Positions 26,884 through 33,693 of a stretch of 55,274 nucleotides of DNA are shown in pieces. The notes below the pieces were generated by a model. It saw nothing but the letters and a program-made list of their open reading frames with translations. It did no database searches and was not told the DNA's origin. The position numbers and the translations under genes were made by a program. How positions within the stretch are numbered: position 1 is the stretch's first letter; the number at the start of each line of letters is the position of its first letter. The stretch spans positions 1-55,274 of the forward strand of contig CAMCXS010000038.1 of assembly GCA_945883495.1 (NCBI GenBank), in the 5' to 3' direction. The stretch comes from Akkermansia muciniphila (GTDB lineage Bacteria > Verrucomicrobiota > Verrucomicrobiia > Verrucomicrobiales > DEV007).

Positions 26884-27777
26884 ATGCAAGTGATCTTCAC
26901 CGCGCTCTTCCTCGTCCTCGCCAGCCTCGCCACCGCCGAGCCGTTTCTTGAAAAGCAGAATCTCTTCAGCGCCGGAGACGATCCCGCTTTCAACATTTAC
27001 CACATCCCCGGCGTCGTCGTCACCGCCAAGGGCACCGTCCTGGCTTGGTGCGAGGCCCGCAAGCGTCCCGCCGGGGTCAGCGATTGGGATGACATCCGCA
27101 TTCTCCTGCGTCGCAGCACCGACGATGGCAAAACCTGGAGCCCGCCCGCCAGCATTGCGAACGTCGAGGGCCCAAAACAGAAAAACCCGTTCGCCCTTCG
27201 GATGAAGAACGTCGATCCCAACGACATTACCTACAACAATCCCGTTCTCATCGCGGATCGCGACGGCACGGTGCATATGCTCTTCTGCTTGGAATATATG
27301 TCGGCGTTTTATTAGCGGAGCCAAGATGATGGGTTGAGCTGGAGCCAGCCGGTTGAAATCACCAATACATTCGCCGCATTCAAGCCGGGTTATGAATGGA
27401 AGGTGATCGCCACCGGCCCTAACCACTCCATCCAACTGAAGAACGGCCGTCTCATCGTGCCCGTCTGGCTATCCACGGGAGAGGGCGGAAACGCCATTCT
27501 CTTTTCCAATCCACATAACCTCTCCCGGGCGCATGGAAAAGAGGCGCCTGGACGAAGCCGCGACCGGAAGAATCTGAGCATCAAGCTGAGCCGGGACGAC
27601 GGCCAAACCTGGCCCGTCAACAAGCCGCTTGAGCCCGGCCCCAGCATGTATTCGGACCTCGCGGTCACGCCGACTGGAACCATCCTCTGCTTCTACGGCC
27701 GCAGCGGCCAACCCGGCTTTGCGGGCGCCTCATTGACCTTGGCGCGGTTCAATTTGGACTGGTTGCTGAACCCGTGA
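26884..27777 (+). pseudogene. Exported sialidase-family gene, broken by an amber codon and an internal deletion
   Basis: The first part has a signal peptide (MQVIFTALFLVLASLATA) and a sialidase N-terminus: NIYHIPGVVVTAKGTVLAWCEARKR, then RRSTDDGKTW, then ITYNNPVLIADRDG. It stops at a TAG at 27313-27315. The same frame resumes at once as RSQDDGLSWSQPVEITNTF and runs to NLDWLLNP, so one substitution interrupts the gene. Around 27484-27500 PVWLSTGEGGN joins directly to ILFSNPHNLSRA; from knowledge of the family roughly 110-130 residues should lie between. The loss is in frame and removes central propeller blades with catalytic residues. The last 48 bp overlap the convergent LysR gene. Confidence 0.85.
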
Positions 27778-28659
27778 CGCTTTCCGGGCGTCGTAGGGCC
27801 GCAGCAAGTCCCGCAGCACCGGATTCGGGAACCGTCGGGTAATGGTGATGGCGTGGAAGGTCTCGCGGATCTCCGTAATCCGGTGCCGTTCCACCAGCAG
27901 CCCGCTCTCCAACTCGCGTCGCACCACCACCGGGGGCACCAAGGCAAGTCCGGCGCCTTCGGACGCCAAGAGCCGCAGCATCGCCATGTCATCCACCTCA
28001 GCGGCAATGACCGGCCGGACGCCCATCCGCTCCATCAATCCGTCAAAGGCCGCTCGCAAGTTGCTATCGTGGCCCGGGAGCACCAAGGGAGTGCTGGCCA
28101 GGTCCAGAGGGAAGCGAAATTGCTCCCGCTGACGGGAGGCTAATTCCACGAGGCTCACCGGCTGCTCGTCGAGGAGACGAGAATGCCAAGGGGTTTCGCC
28201 ATCCCGCTGCACCGGCAAATTGGAAAGGACCACATCCAAAAGGTGCGCCTTGAGCATGGCCAAAAGCTCCCGCAGGTTCCCCGATCGCAATACCAACTCG
28301 ACGTCGTCCCGGCCCAGCAGCGGACGGAGCAAGCCGGCCTGAAAGTTCCGCGACAAGGTGGCCACGGCGCCCACCCGGAGAATCGTCCTCCTTCCGCTTC
28401 CTTGATGCCGCAGGACGTCAATCATTTCCTCGCCAGTTTGGAAAATTGTCTCCGCGTAGTCCAAGGCGATCCGGCCCGCCTCGGTCAAGACGAGCGACTT
28501 GTTTTCCCGGCTGAAGAGTGGCTGGCCAAGACTCTCCTCCAGTTGCCGCAACTGAATGCTCAAGGAGGACTGGGAGAGATTCAGCGCCTTGGCCGCTGCC
28601 GTCAAGCTTCCCTCTTTCGCGATGGCCCTGAAGTAGCGGAGATGATGGTAATTCAGCAT
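27730..28659 (-). CDS. LysR-family regulator, NhaR-like, divergent from dabBA
   Basis: A 309-residue LysR-type regulator. The winged helix-turn-helix is at the N-terminus (MLNYHHLRYFRAIAKEGSLTAAAKALNLSQSSLSIQLRQLEESLGQPLF), and the effector-binding domain fills the rest (ILRVGAVATLSRNFQAGLLRPLL; LVLPGHDSNLRAAFDGLM; DMAMLRLLASEGAGLALVPPVVV). LNYHHLRYF is typical of NhaR-type members. It is 88 bp from dabB on the other strand, the usual layout for a regulator of its neighbour, so it probably controls inorganic-carbon uptake. The last roughly 15 codons overlap the sialidase remnant in antisense. Confidence 0.93.
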   Translation of the reverse strand: MLNYHHLRYFRAIAKEGSLTAAAKALNLSQSSLSIQLRQLEESLGQPLFSRENKSLVLTEAGRIALDYAETIFQTGEEMIDVLRHQGSGRRTILRVGAVATLSRNFQAGLLRPLLGRDDVELVLRSGNLRELLAMLKAHLLDVVLSNLPVQRDGETPWHSRLLDEQPVSLVELASRQREQFRFPLDLASTPLVLPGHDSNLRAAFDGLMERMGVRPVIAAEVDDMAMLRLLASEGAGLALVPPVVVRRELESGLLVERHRITEIRETFHAITITRRFPNPVLRDLLRPYDARKASRVQQPVQIEPRQGQ

Positions 28660-28747
28660 AAATTCAACCTGAAGGCTGCGTCATGGATTGATAAAAGCGA
28701 ACGATATTTAACAGAACATATATTGGAAGAAAAGATCGATTGGATGG
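28660..28747. promoter_or_regulatory. Divergent LysR-dabB control region
   Basis: 88 bp, AT-rich compared with its flanks. It contains the near-symmetric element ATATTTAACAGAACATAT at 28704-28721 (ATAT arms, 10 bp apart), a plausible LysR-type site, and TTGATA at 28688-28693 as a possible -35. The exact promoters cannot be assigned from sequence alone. Confidence 0.4.
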
Positions 28748-30340
28748 ATGTGTGGACCGATGACCGCGCCAGCCCTTTATCATTCGTTACCTCCAAGCGC
28801 AGCTTGCCTTCCCACGGTGATCCTGGCGCTTCTGGCTCCCTTGCTCCCGCTGCTCGCCGCTCTCGCGCCCAGGGTGGAGTCTGGCCCAAGCCGCGCCAAG
28901 CTGGTTCATGGGTCCTTACTTGGATCTCTGGCCGCTGCGGTGGTAACGGCGCTGCTTGTGGGCCTGCATGGGGAAGCACACTCCCTCTGCTTTCAGGTGG
29001 ATTCCCTGACCGCCGTGATGCTCCTGCTCGTCTCATTCCTCGGCGCCGTGGTCACCCGCTACGGCTGCCACTATCTCGCTGGAGATCCCGGACAGAGCCG
29101 CTTCGCCAAGTGGCTCGCGCTCACGCTGACGTCCGTTCTCACGCTGATTGTCTCGGGGAATCTCTTGCTCTTTGCCGTCGCCTGGGCCGCCACCAGCCTG
29201 ACGCTGCACAAGCTCCTCACCTTCTACCCCGCCCGGCCCGCCGCCCTGCTCGCCGCGAACAAGAAGTTTCTCTTCAGCCGGGTGGGAGATCTCTGCCTGA
29301 TCGCCGGGTTGGCTTTGGCTTGGCGCTGCTTTGGGACCTGGGATTTTCAAGAAATGTTCTCCGCCTCGGCCAACCTGAGCTCGGGTTGCGTCGTTCCCCT
29401 CGCGTTCCTCCTCGTGCTCGCCGCGCTGCTCAAGTCCGCCCAGTTCCCGTTCCACAGCTGGCTGCCCGACACCATGGAAACCCCCACCCCGGTTTCCGCC
29501 CTGATGCACGCGGGCATCATCAACGCCGGTGGCTTTTTGGTGGTTCGCCTCAGCCCGATTCTGGTCAACGTCCCCGCAGCGCTCAATGCCCTGGCCATTA
29601 CTGGCGCGTTCACCGCGCTGTTTGCCTCGGTGGTGATGCTGACGCAAACCAGCATCAAGCGCTCCCTGGCCTACTCAACCATCGCCCAGATGGGTTTCAT
29701 GATGCTGCAATGTGGACTCGGCGCCTTCTCGCTGGCCGTGCTGCACATCGTGGCTCACTCGCTCTACAAAGCGCACGCCTTCCTCTCCTCGGGCAGCGTC
29801 GTGGCGCTGAAAAAGGCGGCCTGGTCTCCAACGGAACGTCCTGCCGCCCACCCGGGAATTCTCGTCGGAACACTGATCGCGGCCATCGCCCTGACGGCGG
29901 GAATGGGCGCTTTGTTCGGACTCCGCTGGGATGCCGATCCCGGCGTCCTCCTGCTGGGCACGATCTTCCTCATGGCACTGGCCTACCTCTTCTGGAGCCT
30001 CTGGGCCACCACCCACGAACCGGCACTTTTGGTGAAGGGTCTGCTGGCGGGAGCGGGCGCCTCCGGGGCTTACTTCGGTCTCCATGCCGGTTTCGAAAGA
30101 CTACTCGCCGGCTCCATCCCGCACTATGCCCCGGAGCGTTCTCCGATGGAAGCCGCCGTTATGATCGGCGTCGCCGCTCTTTTCATGGCGGTGACGATTT
30201 TACAAGCCCAGCTCCCCTGTTGGTCCACCAGCCGCCGCATGCGCGCCCTCTACGTGCACATCAGCAATGGTGCTTACCTCGGCACCTGGGCCAATCTGCT
30301 CACCGCACGGATTTTCAAGAACGCCAGCACCACCATCTAA
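28748..30340 (+). CDS. dabB: DabB: proton-conducting subunit of the DAB inorganic-carbon uptake system
   Basis: A 530-residue membrane protein of the NuoL/MrpA family (NADH dehydrogenase subunit 5-like) with about a dozen or more helices. Family landmarks are FQVDSLTAVMLLLVSFLGAVVTRY, LLKSAQFPFHSWLPDTMETPTPVSALMHAGIINAGGFLVVR and TQTSIKRSLAYSTIAQMGFMMLQCGLGAFSLAVLHIVAHSLYKAHAFLSSG. The Lys and His in the last two segments are the conserved proton-path residues. No complex I genes are nearby and a DabA gene follows 3 bp later, so this is DabB. It is thought to couple cation flow to CO2 hydration by DabA. The start could be 28748 or 28760. Confidence 0.93.
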   Translation: MCGPMTAPALYHSLPPSAACLPTVILALLAPLLPLLAALAPRVESGPSRAKLVHGSLLGSLAAAVVTALLVGLHGEAHSLCFQVDSLTAVMLLLVSFLGAVVTRYGCHYLAGDPGQSRFAKWLALTLTSVLTLIVSGNLLLFAVAWAATSLTLHKLLTFYPARPAALLAANKKFLFSRVGDLCLIAGLALAWRCFGTWDFQEMFSASANLSSGCVVPLAFLLVLAALLKSAQFPFHSWLPDTMETPTPVSALMHAGIINAGGFLVVRLSPILVNVPAALNALAITGAFTALFASVVMLTQTSIKRSLAYSTIAQMGFMMLQCGLGAFSLAVLHIVAHSLYKAHAFLSSGSVVALKKAAWSPTERPAAHPGILVGTLIAAIALTAGMGALFGLRWDADPGVLLLGTIFLMALAYLFWSLWATTHEPALLVKGLLAGAGASGAYFGLHAGFERLLAGSIPHYAPERSPMEAAVMIGVAALFMAVTILQAQLPCWSTSRRMRALYVHISNGAYLGTWANLLTARIFKNASTTI

Positions 30341-30343
30341 ACC

Positions 30344-32863
30344 ATGAGCCAATCGATGACTTCCCACGACACCCTTCGCTCCGGGCAAACGTCCCCGGCC
30401 AAGTCTCGCCTCAACGCGAATTGGCAGGCGGTCTCTGCCTCCGCCGTGGCTCAGGAAGCTTGCCGCCGCATCGCTCCGCTTTGGCCATTGCGTCACTTTG
30501 TAGCCACCAACCCGTTTCTTGGACTGACGGGGGATCACTTCATCACCGCAACCGAACGCCTCGGTCGCGTCGCCCCAGGCGGACTTCGCATGGATCTGGC
30601 GTTCTACCGGGATAAGGCTTTGTCCGGCGAGATCACCGAACATGACCTTGAGGTGGCCCGCCTCCGCGCAAAGTCGACCCCCGGCGTCGATCCCGCGTAC
30701 TGGGATAGTCTGAATCTCACGCGATTGCGTTTGGCCCTCTTCCAACCCTCAGGTGACGAACGCATCCCTCAGGAAACCTTGACCTTGGCGGAGACTTTCG
30801 ACAGGATTCATGGCTCCGCTTGGCACGCCGCCCTCACGGAATCCGTCGCGGACTTTTGCGCGGCGTACTTCGATCAGGGCCAAAGCGCCTGGCGCATGCC
30901 TTGGCAGGGCGAATCCCTTTATGCCGCCTGGAAGGAGGCCGGATCGATCGACCGGAAGCCGGAAATGCTCGGCCTCAAACGCTTCCGTGCCCGCGTCCGC
31001 GAGCTGCCGGCTGATCCCGCCGACTCCATCGCCGCTTCGCTGAATGCTTTGCGGATCGACCCGTTTACGGCGCCAGATTATCTGCACCGCCTCCTCCTCT
31101 CGATTCGTGGGTGGGCCGGATATGTCCAATACTTGGTCCGCGAAACGACGATGCGGGGCGGCCAGGACGATCGCCTCCTGGAACTTCTTGCGATCCGCAT
31201 CTCGCTCGACGCCGCGCTCTTGGAGCTGGCCACCATCCCGGACCTGATCGAATTTTGGCCCCCGGCGCACCAACTCGATGACCGGCTGTCGGACTCCACC
31301 TGCGTCCGCCACGTCTTGCAGGTGGCGCTGGAGCATTCTTGGGAGCGCAGAGTCCGCAACGCGATCGACACCAGCCGCGCGGCTGAGCGACTGGCCACCT
31401 TGGAACGCCCGGACGTCCAGGCCGTGTTTTGCATCGACGTCCGTTCGGAAATCCTGCGCCGTTTTCTGGAAGCATCCTCCGCGGGCATTCAGACTCGCGG
31501 GTTTGCCGGATTCTTCGGGCTTCCGATCGAGTACCGTCCCTTGGACATGGAAAAAGGGCAAGCTCAATGCCCGGTGCTCCTGCTGCCACAAGTGGTGATC
31601 CACGAGTGCCACCACGATCCAGCGGAAGACGCCGCTGCTCGTCGCAAATTGGGCATCGGCAAACGCTTCGTCCACGGCTGGAGTGCCTTCAAACATTCCG
31701 CGATCTCCTGCTTCTCCTTCGTGGAAACCGCTGGCTTGCTGTTTGGCGGTTCCCTGTTGCGGGACGGACTCCTGCCCGGCCGTGCCAAGCCGAAAGCCAA
31801 GCACCAGCATTGCGGACCGTCGCTCGATCACGGCGGTGGCATCCCACTAGAAGCCCGTCCCGGCATCGCCTTCGGGATTCTCAAGAACATGGGTCTTACC
31901 GGCGGTTTCGCCCGGCTGGTGCTCCTCTGCGGACACGGCAGCGAAACCAAAAACAATCCCTACGCCTCCGGCCTCGATTGCGGGGCTTGCGGAGGTCACG
32001 CGGGCGATGCCAACGCCCGGGTCGGTGCTCTCCTCCTCAACGACCCGGGCGTGCGCACCGTGTTGGCCAGAGAGCATGGCATCGAAATCCCGCGGGATAC
32101 TTGGTTCCTCGCCGGGCTGCACAACACCACAACCGACGACGTCACCCTCTTCGACCTTCACCAAGTGCCGTCCTCCCACTCGTTGGATGTCGATGCCCTC
32201 CGTGCGCACCTCGACCAGGCCAGCGCCGCCAGCCGCCGGGAACGCGCTCACCTCTTGGGACTTTCCCCGGCTGATCCGGAAATCGACGACCGCATTCGCT
32301 CCCGGGCGTCCGACTGGTCGCAGGTCCGGCCGGAATGGGGCTTGGCCGGGAACGCCGCCTTCATCGCCGCGCCTCGCGCCCGGACAGCTGGGGCCAGCCT
32401 CGGAGGCCGCGTCTTTCTGCACGAATACAATCACCAGGCAGACACCGATAACTCCATTTTGGAGCTGATCATGACCGCTCCCATGGTGGTGGCGAACTGG
32501 ATCAATCTTCAGTATTACGCATCCACCGTAAATAACTCCGTATTCGGCAGTGGAAACAAGGTCCTGCATAATGTCGTCGGCACCCTGGGTGTCTGCCTTG
32601 GCAATGGTGGCGATCTTGAGACCGGCCTCCCCTTTCAATCCGTCCACGACGGCATTCGATTCATCCACGAACCGATCCGATTGCATGTCTTCCTGGAAGC
32701 GCCGACGGACCGGATTGACGCAGTGCTCGCGAAGCACGCCAATGTCCGTGAATTGGTGGAGAACGGTTGGCTCCTGCTCTTCGCCATCGCGGATGATTGT
32801 CAGGTAAAGCGCTACATAGGCAATTGCATTTGGGAAGCACATCCCACACCGATTGCGTCTTGA
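30344..32863 (+). CDS. dabA: DabA: zinc carbonic-anhydrase-like subunit of the DAB uptake system (DUF2309)
   Basis: An 839-residue soluble protein of the DUF2309/UPF0753 family. The four zinc-site residues are present: Cys363 and Asp365 in VFCIDVRSE, His531 in LCGHGSE and Cys546 in GLDCGACGG. The 15-residue gap between His and the second Cys equals that in the Halothiobacillus protein. Family sequence includes WPLRHFVATNPFLGL near the N-terminus and HEYNHQADTDNSILELIMTAPMVVANWINLQYYASTVNN near the C-terminus. With DabB it is believed to turn CO2 into bicarbonate in one direction, driven by ion flow. It is cotranscribed with dabB, with 3 bp between the genes. Confidence 0.96.
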   Translation: MSQSMTSHDTLRSGQTSPAKSRLNANWQAVSASAVAQEACRRIAPLWPLRHFVATNPFLGLTGDHFITATERLGRVAPGGLRMDLAFYRDKALSGEITEHDLEVARLRAKSTPGVDPAYWDSLNLTRLRLALFQPSGDERIPQETLTLAETFDRIHGSAWHAALTESVADFCAAYFDQGQSAWRMPWQGESLYAAWKEAGSIDRKPEMLGLKRFRARVRELPADPADSIAASLNALRIDPFTAPDYLHRLLLSIRGWAGYVQYLVRETTMRGGQDDRLLELLAIRISLDAALLELATIPDLIEFWPPAHQLDDRLSDSTCVRHVLQVALEHSWERRVRNAIDTSRAAERLATLERPDVQAVFCIDVRSEILRRFLEASSAGIQTRGFAGFFGLPIEYRPLDMEKGQAQCPVLLLPQVVIHECHHDPAEDAAARRKLGIGKRFVHGWSAFKHSAISCFSFVETAGLLFGGSLLRDGLLPGRAKPKAKHQHCGPSLDHGGGIPLEARPGIAFGILKNMGLTGGFARLVLLCGHGSETKNNPYASGLDCGACGGHAGDANARVGALLLNDPGVRTVLAREHGIEIPRDTWFLAGLHNTTTDDVTLFDLHQVPSSHSLDVDALRAHLDQASAASRRERAHLLGLSPADPEIDDRIRSRASDWSQVRPEWGLAGNAAFIAAPRARTAGASLGGRVFLHEYNHQADTDNSILELIMTAPMVVANWINLQYYASTVNNSVFGSGNKVLHNVVGTLGVCLGNGGDLETGLPFQSVHDGIRFIHEPIRLHVFLEAPTDRIDAVLAKHANVRELVENGWLLLFAIADDCQVKRYIGNCIWEAHPTPIAS

Positions 32864-32970
32864 TCCAGCTGCGGAGGGGTTCTAGGCAAGTTGCCCAAAC
32901 TTCGTGCCACACCGCATTCGTTGTGTCTTGGCGCCTTTGCCCGAGCCCGAGCATTCCTGATTCTAGGTTG

Positions 32971-33003
32971 AGCGCTCTCTAGAGGGCGCTGCGGTGTCGC
33001 CGC
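32971..33003. repeat. Pair of short palindromic elements downstream of dabA
   Basis: AGCGCTCTCTAGAGGGCGCT (32971-32990) is a 20-bp palindrome with one mismatch. It is immediately followed by GCGGTGTCGCCGC (32991-33003), a hairpin with a 4-bp stem and 5-nt loop. No T-run follows, so this is not an ordinary terminator. The look is that of a repetitive extragenic element. Confidence 0.5.
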
Positions 33004-33033
33004 ACAAACCAGCAGACGGCGGGAGCGCGTCCA

Positions 33034-33300
33034 GTCCATGGAAACCACCTCACGCCGCTGCGGGGCAAGGCCCCAGGCGTGTCCAACGGACTCCCGTCCC
33101 TGCGGAAAACCGCACCGGACGCCGGAAACGTCCTCCCGCCCACGCGGGAGCTGCAACGGACGGCGGTTACACGTTCCCACCGCGGCGGGAGGATCCACCG
33201 GAAGTCGGCAACGCCCTCCCGCCAGCTTGGGGAGCTGCATCCGGCGCAGGGACCGAGGTTGCGCCGGCGCGGGAACGCAAACGGAAGAGGGGAAGACGAT
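33034..33300. repeat. Degenerate tandem repeat of about 42 bp (six to seven units)
   Basis: Units begin near 33035, 33076, 33117, 33158, 33200, 33243 and 33283, a period of 40-43 bp. A typical unit reads GGACGCCGGAAACGTCCTCC, then CGCCCACGCGGGAGCTGCAAC. Several units contain a CTCCCGC/GCGGGAG inverted pair able to form a hairpin. Copies are only partly alike, so the array is old. In one minus-strand frame it yields a 14-residue repeating peptide, a by-product rather than evidence for a gene. Confidence 0.7.
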
Positions 33301-33598
33301 TCCGGCGCGATTTCACGTTGGCTGCCTTGGGGAACCACGGAATACACTGAAGAACGCCAACTCGCGTTCGCGAACTTTGCCCGTTGTGTTGCTTTGGGCT
33401 GTTGCGCGTTCAAGAAGGCGCCGTGTGCATGGGGCCGTCCCGGGAGTTTCCGCCACTTGAATCAGGGCCGGCCAGCCGGAACGTCCCCTTGATTTCATGC
33501 AGGCCAGCATGAGGAACCAGTGGCCACTAAGAGGAGAAACAAGGGCCCATGGACGCGTTGCCCGTCGATAGAACTTGGCGAGCGGGCTGTTTTCGCTC

Positions 33599-33616
33599 AA
33601 TGATTCTGGAATCATT
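33599..33616. promoter_or_regulatory. 8-bp inverted repeat upstream of the kinase gene
   Basis: AATGATTC-TG-GAATCATT, exact 8-bp arms with a 2-bp centre, about 77 bp before the kinase start codon. The symmetry and position suit a dimeric regulator binding at or near the promoter. No strong -10/-35 pair could be fixed next to it. Confidence 0.4.
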
Positions 33617-33693
33617 TCAAGATCCAACTAGAATGCGGACGTCGAAAAGGGCGTGACAACGTCAGGAAGGATCGGACCCAGCAGAGTTTATCG

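Larger units (their letters stand above)
32864..33693. other. Gene-free region between dabA and the kinase gene
   Basis: 830 bp. Overlapping open frames exist in several phases but are Arg/Pro-rich and follow a 42-bp repeat, so none is called. From left to right it holds a pair of short palindromes (32971-33003), the 42-bp repeat array (about 33034-33300), low-complexity decayed sequence, and an inverted repeat upstream of the kinase gene (33599-33616). Confidence 0.65.

Noticed and set aside
27313-27315. TAG read as pyrrolysine or programmed read-through
   Set aside because: The same gene also has a large internal deletion, and no pyl genes are seen; simple decay explains both lesions.
28183-30615. 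810-codon plus-strand open frame
   Set aside because: It runs antisense through the LysR gene and then in the wrong phase through dabB and dabA; both real genes have clear families and this frame has none.
33034-33300. Possible CRISPR array
   Set aside because: Units are diverged and contiguous, with no constant repeat or variable spacer of fixed length, and no cas gene is in the window.
32979-33492. Open frames on both strands in the 42-bp array
   Set aside because: The 14-residue periodic Arg/Pro-rich peptides are a by-product of the repeat.
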